In this document: one piece after another, positions 22,346-34,037 of the stretch | How positions within the stretch are numbered: position 1 is the stretch's first letter | Layout: every line of letters starts with the position of its first letter | NCBI RefSeq assembly: GCF_003369915.1 | Contig: NW_022881603.1 | Span: 43,074,624 to 43,138,623 of the forward strand | Origin: Drosophila miranda | Lineage: Eukaryota; Arthropoda; Insecta; Diptera; Drosophilidae | Length of the DNA: 64,000 nucleotides | Direction: 5' to 3' | Notes under the pieces: generated by a model | What the model saw: only the letters and a program-made list of their open reading frames with translations | What the model was told of the DNA's origin: nothing | The model's database searches: none | Made by a program: the position numbers and the translations under genes

Positions 22346-25300
22346 TTCACCCCCCGTTGGAAGGCAAAGGCTTTCAACAGATCCATCCTGAAGGGGCAGA
22401 ACCGCTATTTTTCCAACGGCCCTCTTGAAAAGGCCTTTTTGAGTGCGGATGACGGCTACTCTGATGGTTCCATCTTTTCCTGGGATGACGCTCTCAATGC
22501 GGCCAAGCGGCCACCTTAATGGTGGCAGCGTTTCCTCCTTGATCATGACGAGCGCTCCTAGCTTGATGTTTGGAGACGATGACCGCCACTTGCTCCGCTC
22601 CTGAAGAATCGAAAGATACGCCGTGCTCCATTTTCTCCAAAACGCCTGCTTCATTTGACACAGCCGCTGCCATCGACTAAGTAGGTTGACCCGGAGATGC
22701 GCCACATCTGGCTCGTCGAATGCAGCTTTCGGGGCTCCATTGAGAAAGTGGTTTGGCACATCTAGATCATCGGGACTTTCTGTAATTGCATAAAGCGGAC
22801 GGGAATTTAACAAAGCAGAGATTTCACAAGCCAAGGTCTGAATTTCATCAAGAGTAAAAATGTAGGTCCCGACGATGCGATGAAAATGATATTTAGCTGC
22901 TTTAACAGCCGCCTCCCACAAACCCCCAAAATGAGGTGAGCGAGGGGGGATGAATTTCCAGTCGATTCCACTAGAAACGCAGAGATGTGACACAGCCGAC
23001 GTATGAGGATCGCTGAGGAACATTTGCCGAAGCTCCAAAAGCTCATTTTTTGCTCCTACAAAATTTGTAGCGTTGTCTGACCAAGCAAGTTTCCCATGAT
23101 ATGTTCCCTCAGCACTGGCTTCAAACGAAAGCATCTAACACATTTGCGAATGATTCCCGCAACATATTTGCGTCCACCAATAGGTCAGAATTTTTGCCGA
23201 AGCAGTCCGAGCAATCCTTGAGCTCCTGCGTGGAGAAACCTTTCGTGAAAGAAGATAATAATAGAGACAGTGACAGGATGTCCCTTAGGAAGCAGGATCG
23301 GGTGCTTCGCTTCGTAGTCCAATTCGGCATTTTGGAGGCGGCCTCCAACACGCAGCAATCCAAAGCTATCCAGAAATGGATTCAGTGAGGCCATCGTGCT
23401 TTTTGGGGGTAGGGCCTGTTTGCTGGCGAGGGCCCTTATCTCTTCCGAAAATTGTTGCTGCTGTATTGCCCTTATGAGCAAATGCGTACCATTTTTGATG
23501 TCGATTACGGTAAGTTGACCCTTCGACCGCGCTATGCCTTTGTCCTTGAGAATGTAGAATCGATATATGTAAGCAAAGACGCGCTGCATGGATCCGAATG
23601 AGTTTTGAAATTTGCAATCGTACGATACATCCCTTTCGTTTGAAACAACCAATGCTGCATGACGACGTTCTGGTACATCGGTCGGCAATTGCAAGCCTGC
23701 AGGCCACTCTGAGCTCTCAAGACGCAAGAATGGTGGTCCAGAGATCCAAAGGCTGCTATCCATTAGTTCAGCGGGCGTGGATCCACGTGATATGATGTCG
23801 GCAGGATTTAACTTTGTGGGCACGTGATGCCAAGTCATTCCAGCGGTGAGCTCCTGAATCCGCTGAACTCGATTAGAAACAAATATATTAAAATTCAATG
23901 GTGATTCTCGAATCCAGGCAAGGGCTATGGACGAATCCGACCAGCAATGTATTTGGCATGGAGCTGATAATCCCTTAACTATGGTGGACACTAGTTCGGC
24001 TAATACGAGGGCAGCGGATAGCTCAAGCTTGGGGATAGTCATACTTTTCAAGGGCGCGACTCTGGATTTAGAGCATGAGAGATGACTTTGCACAATGCCA
24101 AGAGCTTCCGAACGCATGTATACACAGGCGCCATATGCTGCTTGGCTCGCATCACAAAACGCGTGCATTTCTAATCTGGCTTGCTGCCGAAGCACGTAAC
24201 GTGGAAACTTAAAGTTTTTAACCATCGACAACTGCGAAGTCAGCTCAATCCAAGTCGTATGTAGATCCTGGGGCAGGCTTTCGTCCCAATTCAACTTTAG
24301 GCTTTCGTTCCATAGCGACTGCACAAATATTTTAGCTTTTGTGATGATGGGAGAGATGAGCCCTAGAGGATCGTAGAACCTAGCTAGTGTAGACAGGACC
24401 GAACACTTCGAGGTTGGGCCTGCAGCGGTTCCGACGTGAGTGAAGCTAAACAGAAGATTGTCCGTGGTGGGATCCCAAACTAGACCAAGCGCCTTGGTTA
24501 CTTCAGTCCCGTCATGAAAGGTAAGGAACTTTTCGCGATCCGCCTCCGATACGCCTTCCAAAGCAGCGGGTTCATTGGAACACCATTTACGTATGGGAAA
24601 ACATCCTTTCGAAAGTAGCTCCTTTACCTGCTGACGAATCTTGATGACAGAATCAATGCTGTCCCCTCCAGATATGAGATCATCGACATAGAAATCTCTT
24701 CGAACAACATCAGCTCCAAGCGTAAAACGCAACTCTTCATCATTTGCCAATTGATGCATAGCACGAATTGCTAAGAAAGCGGCAGGTTTGGTTCCGTAAG
24801 TAAGTCTCCAACTTGAACACCTGAATCTCCTCCTTCGGGTCATTGCGCCATAGGATGCACTGCATGTGCGTATCGGGATGGGAAACGCGTACAGAGCGGT
24901 ACATTTTGCAGATATCGCCACACAAGGCGACTTTAAAAAAGCGGAAACGAAGCAGAGTTATCAGAATTTTAGGTTGGATGGTGAGTCCAGCCATTAGCGC
25001 ATCATTCAGTGATACTCCAGACGCTGTTTTGGCAGATCCATCGAACACTACGCGTAATTTGGTGGTTGTACTATCCTGCTTGTGGACGCAATGGTGAGGC
25101 AAGAAGTACTGCGGGAGGTCTGACTGCCGCGAAGCTAGCGACATGTGTCCTAAATCACGATACTCCTGGAGAAACTCCATATATTTTGCCTTAAGCTGTG
25201 CATTTTTTGCTGGCTTCCTCTCCAAATTGAGAAATCTACGTAGCGCCTGCTGATACGATTCTCCTAATTCCTCTAGACTGAATTTGGTTGGCAAACGCAC

Positions 25301-25934
25301 GGAGTAAGCTCCGGACTCTAGGCGAATGCAGTTTGTGACGAAATGCTGTTCGCAATGAACATCTTCCTCCGAAATTGATGAGGGCGAATAATCTCCATCG
25401 ACTTCCCAAAACCGCCTTACAATATCGCACAAATTAGTCTCGCAAGCGGAGATGACAGGGGTATCTTCAACGGCTGCTAGCGCCGCACGGGCTTTCTCAG
25501 AGTTTTTAATACTTCCTAACACTATCCAGCCAAGTTTCGTCTTCTGCAATGTTGGCAATTGGTCTGACAGTCGAATCTGTCCAACGCACATTAATTCGAA
25601 AAACAAACCAGCACCTATCAACAGATCGACACGCTGGGGCTTGGCGAAATTAGGATCAGCCAGTTTTGGATTATTTGGCATTGGCCAATCCTTTGCGTCT
25701 AGGCCGAAGTTAGGCTACATTCCTGTGATTGAGGCAGTGATAATTGCAGAGAGGAAACCGCGATAGCTTTCGTCTTGAGATTGCAGGACGATGTCCACAG
25801 CCTTGCTGGATGGTAGAATTGACTCTCCAATACCGGCGATTTTAACGTGAGACGGGTGAGGATCTAACTGCAGCTGATTGGCGAGTCTCGATGTTATAAA
25901 GTTAACCTGAGAAGCGGAATCTAAAATGGCACAT
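22319..25934 (-). pseudogene. P2 pol remains: protease, RT, RNase H, integrase
   Basis: Read right to left. A protease-like stretch (LDSASQVNFIT, where the family expects DSGSQ) with several stops. Then RT from ~25681 (RVVFDGSAKTASG, ALCGDICKM), a 2-base deletion near 24803 relative to P1 that shifts the frame, and a long frame 24921..23185 with FYVDD, RNase H and the integrase zinc region. A deletion at ~23105 removes the first part of the integrase core. A separate frame, 23134..22319, resumes at WSDNATNFVGA and PPRSPHFGGLWEAAVK and runs to the C-terminus, overlapping the 3' LTR. Confidence 0.8.
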
Positions 25935-27354
25935 CATGGAATAAGCGATCCAAAACGGCCCCTGACATATACGATTGCAGTAGCTAGCAGCACGTTTTGG
26001 CTAGGCAGAGATTTTTGACTCGAGGGGGGAGGGCTAATATATTTGCTTGCTGCTAGGGCACTTGCAGGATCATGCTGGGTCGATTCCGTGCTCGGCGACG
26101 GCAACTCAGCGTCAGCGCCCGACTGCATGTGGAGCAGTGTGTGATGCTTGGCTTGGCAATTTCTACATGCCCCTGACTTGCAGCGTTGCAATGAATGGCC
26201 TTTGTTGAGGCAGTTTAGACATAAATGGCGCTTCTTCACCTCCTTGTATCGAGTAAAAACAGGGAGATCTATAAATGCCTGGCATCGGGATATGTAGTGA
26301 TCGGAGGATTTGCAATACTTGCATGTTGAGCTATTATGATCGTTAATGGAGGTGATTAGGGAGCTAGGGTTACTTTCTCCCACCTGCTGGCTAGGAATTG
26401 TTACCATAGCCGATCACAAATTTTCCAGCATCCGACATCTTGCTTCCAAGAATGAGGCCATGCTTGACCACCGAGGCAATCCTGACGTCGGCAAGTTCTC
26501 TTCCCATTTCTCCTTGGTCTTGTGGTCCAATTTCGTGCCTATGATGAAGATCAGCAACCCATCGGAAATCTCCTGCGGGGTCGCCAAGGTCTGAAGTGCA
26601 CGCAAGTGCGAATTGATTTTATCGCTGAGCGCGCGCAAGCCGATAGCCGAGCCCTTCTCCACCCCTTGCAGCCCGAAAATAGCCTTGACGTGTGCCTGGA
26701 AATGTAACAGTTTATTATCGAATCGCAACATTAGTAAATTCAACGCCTTGTCGTAATTCTCCTCAGAAAGTTCCAAGGAACGAATCGTATCCAGCGCAGC
26801 ACCATCTAGACATCCACGAAGATATTGGAATTTTTCGATGATTGGTATACGTGGTCTTTGTGCACCATTGTCGAAAACATCGCGTGGAATTCTGGCCAAT
26901 CCATGTAGCTCCCACCGAATCGCGGAAGCTGCAACTCGGGCATTCGAGAACGGCCTATACTATTATAGGCGAACAACGACGAATTCCCCTCGAGAGTATG
27001 CCGAGCCGTTGAATTGGCAACATTTACCGTGCGAGCAGCCATCAACTCCCGCGACAGTCTGGACCTAACCTTGACATAAACATTCGAAAAGTCCAGCCGG
27101 GCATCATGGGCTAACTGCAGGAAATCCAGTCTTTCAAGACTCGTTTGAGCGGCATCGAAATCCGCATTCATTCGCTCGATCTGCTCTAAGCGAGCTTGAA
27201 GTTCTGCCTCATCTAACTCGGCAAGCTCTTCCTTGGTGAGAAAGCGATCCATGGCCTTTAGTTGGCGCGCGATGGACTCGGCCTTGTGCTTGTAGAAATC
27301 TACATCACTCGGCATTGCTGCGTTCGCGACATTGGTAGGCTCAGGTGCTGCCAT
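25934..27354 (-). pseudogene. P2 gag
   Basis: Starts at ATG 27354 with a helical, acidic N-terminus, then a BEL Gag core (LPRFGGSYMDWPEFHAMF, IPIIEKFQYLRGCL, EKWEENLP). Two or three CCHC-type knuckles follow (CKYCKSSDHYISRC, CLNCLNKGHSLQRC). It is broken by a frameshift near 26850 and a TGA near 26410. Confidence 0.8.
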
Positions 27355-27728
27355 GTTGAGGTTTTAAAAGAGTCACTCAGCACGACCGAAAAAGACACCC
27401 TGTATACGTATAAACGTGGGAACCGAAAGCAAAGGGATTACAGCTAATGCCTTTAGCTGTGCGGCTGTGCGAGCTGTCCGATTCCGCTTTGTACTCCGCT
27501 TGTGTGTATTAGTGAGTTCGCTGCACTGCCTACCGCACTGCACTGACCGAATTGTCGCGACAGAGAAATTAATAGCCAGCAAAGCGTGTATGTAGGTGTA
27601 TGTAAGTGTGTTTTAGCACCGAATTGTGCTTAACCGCCGAAAATTTGCTAGGGCTAACGAATTTCGATCGCGAATGATTATTAATTGACACTGTAACTCA
27701 GAGATCACGTCGGGGTCACCAAATTTTA

Positions 27729-28091
27729 TGTGGAGATCATGTTTTTTATCCACAATCGGCCGACTAATTATTTCGAATTAAATAAAACTCGGCGCAGAAA
27801 TAAAATTACGATATGTTCTTTAATGCGTGACATCCAAATTGCAAGAGTGGCTTGCCTGCCTTTTACATTGCCGCTCCGATCGCTAAGCGCAGCTTCGCTC
27901 GGCCGACGTCGGTAGGCAGACGCAAAGCGAAGAGCGAGCTGGCAGAGAGCGTTTAGCAGAGCAAGCAAGCGCAGAGCTTTAACAAACAAATGAGTGACAT
28001 AGACATAAGTAACAAACAAAATAAGCGGCTGAGGGCCAAGAATTAGGTGCTATTTGGCAAGCAGCTAATCGGCTGGGTTCTGCTCCGAACA
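27729..28091 (-). repeat. P2 5' LTR
   Basis: TGTGGAGATCATG...CTCCGAACA, 363 bp. It lacks 9 bases found in the 3' LTR (CGGAGATAG region). Confidence 0.88.
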
Positions 28092-30119
28092 CAGATATTG
28101 CAAAACGCTAATATGAAAATTTCCCTAGAGAAGTCTTAATTCTTTCAATTGGAAACCAAATTTCTGGGATACATTGTTTCCCAAAATATCATTAAAACAG
28201 ATCCAGACAAAATCTCCACAATACAAAACTATCCAATTCCTAAAAATATCAGAGAGCTACGTAGCTTCTTAGGACTAACAGGGTATTACAGAAAATTTCT
28301 CCGAAATTATGCCACAATTGCCAAACCATTAACAAAATATCTGAGTGGAGTAAATGGGAAAGTTTCACGAAGGGCATCCAAGAAAACATTAATACAGCTG
28401 GATGAACCAGCAATTGGAGCATTTAATAATTTAAAGGACAGTTTAATAGCACATATTGAATTAGTACAACCAGCTTACAATAAAAAATTCACATTAACCA
28501 CAGATGCATCGGACATAGCAATAGGTGCAGTTTTGTCGCAAGATGGGAATCCCATAACATTTATTTCTAAAACTGTAAGTAAAACCGAGCAATTATATGC
28601 TACTAATAAAAAGGAATTATTAGCTATTGTATGGGCATTAAAAAATTTGCGAAATTATTTATACGGAGTGAGTGGAATTGAAATACATACAGATCACCAA
28701 CCTTTGTCCTTTGCAATGTCGCAAAAAAATCCAAATGTTGAAATGAAACGTTGGTATTACTTCATAGAAAGTTTCACACCGAAAATAATTTATAAGCCAG
28801 GCTCAACTAACGTAGTAGCGGACGCTTTATCTCGGATTAAAATAAATCATATGACAGATAGTGATGTCGACCAGACAGAATCAGAATCAGACATAAATAC
28901 TCAGCATTCAGCAGAGAGTAGTTTTGAAAACGTCATTCAAGAGACTAGCAAGCCTCTAAACCAATTTAAACAGCAGCTTCTATTAGCGCAAGGGAGTTTC
29001 ACAGTTCATGAGTTAGTAAAAGTTTATGAAAATACTCGAAATATTATTGAATTTGATACGGTTGACAATCTGCTAATCATTTTAAAAGAATTTATTCAGC
29101 CTCACTTAACCACAGGAATACACTGCACTTTAGAAGATTTATACCTTATCCAAAATAAGCTAAAGGAAAACTTCATAAATAAATTTCTCTTCACGAGAAA
29201 GTTCCTCCAAGATGTAGTAAATCCAGAAGATAAAGCTATAATTATAGAAGAAACACATTGCAGAGCCCATAGAGGACTAGACGAAAATTACAAACAAATA
29301 ACTAAGTTGTATTATTGGCCAAACCTGCACAAAAAATTAAAAGAATATATAAAAAATTGTGAGATCTGTAACAAAAACAAATATCACAGACACCCTGTAA
29401 AAATTCCAATTGGGGAAGCTCCCATTCCAGCAAAAGAAGGAGATCAATTACATTTAGACATATACTATGCCCAAAACCTAACATTCATAACTTGTATAGA
29501 TTCTTATTCCAAATACTTGGTGGTCAAGGAAATTCAAAGTAAATTAAACATTGAAAATAAGGTAATGGAAATTTTGCAACACTTTCCGTTAGCAACATCA
29601 TTAATGACTGACAACGAACCAAGCTTTTCTTCAGCACAATTTAGATCATTCATACAAAGAAGTAACTTAACTATTTATTATGCTGATCCCAGACACAGCA
29701 CCTCAAATGGTCAGGTAGAAAGGGTACATTCCACACTAACAGAAATAGCGCGGTGCATCAAGGATGAACTAAATCTAACAGATTATTCAGAAATAATAAT
29801 AAGGGCGGCACTGAAATATAACCTGACGATACATTCAACGACCAATCAAATGCCATATGACATATTGTATAACAAAATAGAGCACAAAAATAATCCAATA
29901 TTACTTAAGGAAGCTCAGACCAAAATGCTTAAGCTACATAACAAAGATAGAAAAGAAAAAGATTATAAATTAGGAGAAGTAGTTTATGAAAAGAAATTCG
30001 GGGAAAGAAATAAACTTCAATCCCGATACAAAAAGCAGGTAGTTAAGGAAAATCGACCGAATAAAATTGTAATCAACAATAGAAACAGAATTATACATAA
30101 AGATAACATTAAATATTAA
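28092..30119 (+). pseudogene. G1 pol, C-terminal part: RNase H and integrase
   Basis: Continues the RT interrupted by P2. A TAA at 28137..28139 breaks the frame, which is then open to 30119. RNase H has TTDASDIAIGAVLSQ and IHTDHQPL. Integrase has the zinc domain (HCRAHRGLDEN...C-EIC), catalytic Asp (LDIYY; TDNEPSFSS) and Glu (TSNGQVERVHSTL). No C-terminal chromodomain is seen, as usual for errantiviruses. The 17-base gap to env fits the compact layout of the group. Confidence 0.82.
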
Positions 30120-30135
30120 ATACTTTTTCCAGAAC

Positions 30136-30950
30136 ATGTATGCGAATGTACTTATACTGACTTTTGTTATATTGACGACTTCGGAAGTAATTGACTATAC
30201 GCATAGTGACTATCTATTGCTCAAAGACGACAGAGACGTTTACTCTTATGAAACATACGCTGAACTTTTCCATATTACTAATTTGAGTTTTTATAGAGAG
30301 ATAATTGATATAGAATCAAAATATGTCAACAAATCAATTAATTCAGACGATGAGTGGGAAATATCAATGGACTTAAGTCTATTAAAATTAATGATTTCAG
30401 AATTAGTTCCAAAACGGAATAAAAGGGGAATTAATGAATTAGGTACCATTTGGAAATGGATAGCAGGCAGCCCTGATCATGAGGACTTTTTGAAAATACA
30501 AAATAAAGTAAATGAATTAACTGAAAATAATAATAAACAATTTGTAATAAATTCCAAATTTTTCAAAGAAATTGAATTGCTATCAAATTCATTAAAAAAT
30601 GTCATCTTCAATGAAGAAACGATACTGAGAAAGCATCGTTTAAAATTAATAACTTTTGACCTACTAAATTTAGTTGATACCATAACCCTCTTAAAAGTAA
30701 ACATTTTCAATAAAAAAATTTTAAATAAAAACGAAATAGAGGACATTTATAAGCATGAACAACATCCTGTTGAACTGTCTGATCTGCTGGACATTGCAAC
30801 GGTTAAAATAATTCGAAATGCAGATTTAATAATCATTTATATAAAATATCCTCAAATTAAAAATATTTGCAAGTTTTACCATGCAAGAGCCATCTCACAA
30901 AATGATGGAATGTTAGTTATAAGTGAAAAAGTTTGTGAATGTAAGGAGAA
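30136..30950 (+). pseudogene. G1 env, N-terminal part
   Basis: Begins with a hydrophobic signal peptide at residues 1-18. A furin-type site RNKR followed by GINELGTIWKWIAGS near residue 95 marks the junction that in errantivirus envelope proteins precedes the fusion-peptide region. Several N-glycosylation motifs (NLS, NKS). The frame leaves env at about 30950, where BEL element P3 begins; the C-terminal part is at 50148..50599. Split by ~19 kb, it cannot be made as one protein. Confidence 0.78.
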
Positions 30951-32274
30951 ATATGGTCCACTTTGGACGCTGTTGAAGAGTGGTCAGGTACTCCTGATGC
31001 CATTGTTTCCAGAAGCCTTGGTACATGGACTGGATACTCTGCCAGTACCCCAATCGACCCACAGTAATGTGACCCAAGTCAGCCTCCAGTATAGTGGTGA
31101 ATGGTCGTCCAATTAAGAAGTGAGCCGGCGATAAATAGTTGACCTCAGTATCCGGTGTGTAGCATAGAGGACGTGAGTTGACCACTGCGCTGACTTGCGC
31201 AAGTAGGGTACGCATCTGCTCAAATGTAAGCATTGAGGTTCCGACGACTCGTCGAAGGTGCAGTTTAACAGATCGAACTGCCGATTCCCATTTTCCACCC
31301 CAATAAGGTGAGCCAGGCGGAATGAATACCCATTGTATGCCGTCATCCGCCAGGGTATGAGTAACCAGGTCGGTGTGTTGCTGTGACGCCAGTAGGGTTT
31401 GCATTTCATCAAGTGAGCGTTTCGCGCCGATGAAATTTGTGCCGTTGTCACTGTAGATTTTGGCACACTTGCCACGTAGAGATATGAAGCGCCGCAGTGC
31501 AGCCAGGAACGTTTCAGTGGTGAGATCCGTGGCAAGTTCCAAATGTATTGCCGATGTGACCAGGCAAACGAATAGGCATATATAGCCCTTGCTTATACGT
31601 GGTTTGCGAACCTTGCCATCCTTGAGAAGGATTGGCCCAGCATAGTCGCAACCGGTGTTGACAAATGGCAGTGCTTGTGTGATACGAATGCTGGGTAGAT
31701 CAGCCATTCGTTGCTGTGATGTATGCTGTCTTTGTCGAAAGCATGCCAAACATTCGTGCGTGATTTTGCGTACGAGGTTACGTGCGCCAAATATCCAGAA
31801 CCTTTGCCGAACAATTACGAAGAGTGCAGAAACACCAGGGTGGAGGTTGACCCGGTGCTCGTGTTCCAAGATCAGTTTCGTGATGCGATGAGTCTTTGGC
31901 AGCAAAACTGGATGTTTCGCCTCTTCTGGCAATTGAGAGTGATGCAATCGTCCGCCGACCCTGAGTAGATTGTCTTTGTCAATGATTGGTGACAGTTTCA
32001 CAAGCTGCGATCGGCTCCGTAATGGCTTCTTGGCAAGTAGCAATTGGTAGTCATATTGAAAGCAGGTTTGCGCGTAACGCAAACACAGAATCCGTGCAGT
32101 CCGTATCTCATGAAATGTTAGAGATTGGGAGCTCCTGTCCCGAGATGGATGTTTTGTGCGTTGGATGAAGCGAAGGACATAGCCAATAGTGTGCACCAGC
32201 TTCCACCAGGAGGAGACTCGGGCTATTAGTTCTTCCAGCGGATTATCCAATTGTGATTCGGCCAATGTAGACAA
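30951..32274 (-). pseudogene. P3 integrase
   Basis: Open frame with the BEL integrase zinc region (RVNLHPGVSALFVIVRQRFW, CLACFRQ) and an intact D-D-E set: CDYAGP, YSDNGTNFIGA, SPYWGGKWESAVRS. It ends at QQRPKW where the element is cut. Upstream, pol resumes on the far side of P4 at 46,131. Confidence 0.82.
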
Positions 32275-32282
32275 ACAATTGG

Positions 32283-32589
32283 TGAAATTTTAGAATAGTT
32301 TTTCTAAATAACGATACCGAAACAACTTGGGTGACTGCAATTTTGTATTTTAATACGACGAAAAAAAAGGAGTGCGTGCGTTCGATTTCATGGATTTTTC
32401 TCGACTTTTTTCATATATTAAAACAATTTCTTCTGTGCCTACCTTACCTACGGTGGCAAAGCGGGGCGAATTCGCCAAGAGCGAGAGAGCGAGCTTTTAT
32501 TTCGCTCCCGCTTTGCCCTAGCCTAACTTACACTAGACTTCATGAAATACTATCCTAATAACAATTATTATTATCCAAATGGCGCTACA
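32283..32589 (-). repeat. P4 3' LTR
   Basis: 307 bp. Contrasts with the other P4 LTR only in a GAAAAAAAAG/GAAAGAAAAG site and a TTTCG/TTGCG site. Confidence 0.92.
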
Positions 32590-32616
32590 CCGGCCCCGTT
32601 GAAGGCCTGGAAGGCT

Positions 32617-33780
32617 TCAAACTATTGGCAGAAGCGCCATTTTGTGGATTGGCCTCCTGAACGTGGCTCCGCTGCTCGTCCTTAGGTCGACCACTCTGAC
32701 CCTTCCGTCCTGCCCGGCGGTTGTTCCGACCACCCTTCCGAGGAGCCACTGTTGAGGGGGCAGGTTGTCCTCGGCGACGATTACGAGGTCGCCTTCCTTT
32801 ATGTTTGGCTCCTCCTGGTGCCACTTGCATCTTATTTGCAATCCCAGCACATACTCCCGGGACCATCGCTGCCAGAACATTTGCCTGGCTGACGAGACAA
32901 GCCGCCATCGCTTTAAGCAGCTCAGACCCTCCTGGTCCGGGGTCCTGGGTGCTGGGGGTGCGATGAGCGCCCCGCCTGTCAGCAGGTGCCCGGGAGTCAG
33001 CGCGTCTCCGTCGCTTGGGTCTGGGCTTAGGGGTCCTAGCGGGCGCGAGTTGAGTACCGCCTCGATCCCGACCAGCACGGTCTCCAGCTCCTCTGCGGTG
33101 AGGAGAGCGCTTCCGACTGCCCGTAGGAGTAGGCCCTTGGCAGACTTCACACCGGCCTCCCAAAGTCCGCCCATGTGCGGTGCTCGAGGCTGTATGAAGG
33201 CAAACTCGCACCCGCTTCTTGACGCAAATTCGCGTATCGCGTCCGCTTCCGCCTCTATCTTCCTCCGCAGTTCGCTGAAGTGGCGACTTGCTCCGACGAA
33301 ATTTGTCGCGTTGTCGCAGTTCACGCGTTGCGGACATCCTCGACGACCGACGAAACTTTGGAATGCCAACAAGAAGGAATTAGTCGTCAAATCGGAGACA
33401 ATTTCGAAATGAACCGCCTTGGACGCAAAACAGACAAATAACGCTATGTAGGACTTATAAGGGGGCCTTCCACGAATTTTCAGAGTCGTATAAACTGGGC
33501 CACAAAAATCAACGCCACATACTGAAAATGGGCGGAGAGCACGGAGCCGGTCTGCGGGTAAGTTGCCCATCATTTGGGTCTGGAGTAGCGGCTTGCATTT
33601 AAAGCAACGAATACACGACCTAACTGTCGCCCTGCAGACCGCCTGTCTAAGGATACTCACGAGTGCTCGTGGGCCGGCATGAAAATTCGTTTGATGCAGA
33701 TAGTGAACGTATGTCTGCACAAACTGCGAGCGTTTTGTCAATATCTTTGGACGTTGACATGCAATGACTGCATCTTTCAA
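32617..33780 (-). pseudogene. P4 integrase, open 387-codon frame
   Basis: BEL/Pao integrase with HAGPRALVSILRQAV, CIRCFKCKP, and an apparently complete D-D-E triad: CGVDFCGP, NCDNATNFVGA, APHMGGLWEAGVKSAK, followed by the conserved C-terminal W.RW..EY and LPPQQWLLGRV motifs. Its upstream end is not continuous with the P4 pol piece at 39451..39684, since LINE L1 and H4 lie between and the junction residues do not join cleanly. 33781..33950 is unassigned sequence upstream of it. Confidence 0.8.
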
Positions 33781-34037
33781 GAGGCGATGCAGTTACTGCA
33801 CCGTCAAGTGGCCCGTGTGACACCAGCAGAAGGCTGTTACGCGCGGATCCCAGGCAAAACGCAGCCCTCCTCCCGCCCAACCGACCGAGGGGCGCTGCCG
33901 CATGACGCGCGGTGCGTAGCCGAACCAAACGCGAACATGCAAGAAAGATAGCTATTAGACTAACATTCGAGGAAAATTAGTACTAAACTTACTAAGAAAC
34001 TAAGCATGCAATCAAAATACAAATACCACTACAGTTA

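Larger units (their letters stand above)
21974..28091 (-). mobile_element. BEL/Pao element P2, full length, decayed
   Basis: LTRs 21974..22345 and 27729..28091, opposite strand to G1, inside G1 pol. A perfect 5-bp duplication CAGAT flanks it (21969..21973 and 28092..28096), as expected for the family. A primer site follows the 5' LTR on the minus strand (TGGTGACCCCGACGTGAT); I could not assign the tRNA. The LTRs differ by roughly ten changes and one 9-bp gap. The coding region has stops, frameshifts and an integrase deletion. Confidence 0.9.

Noticed and set aside
32283..32589. P4 LTR considered as a solo LTR of an unrelated insertion
   Set aside because: A near-identical partner at 45819..46125 and matching ATTGG duplications show that it is one end of P4.
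32585..33337. 250-codon Arg/Pro/Gly-rich minus-strand ORF
   Set aside because: Overlaps the P4 integrase in another frame; composition is that of a GC-rich shadow and it has no family features.
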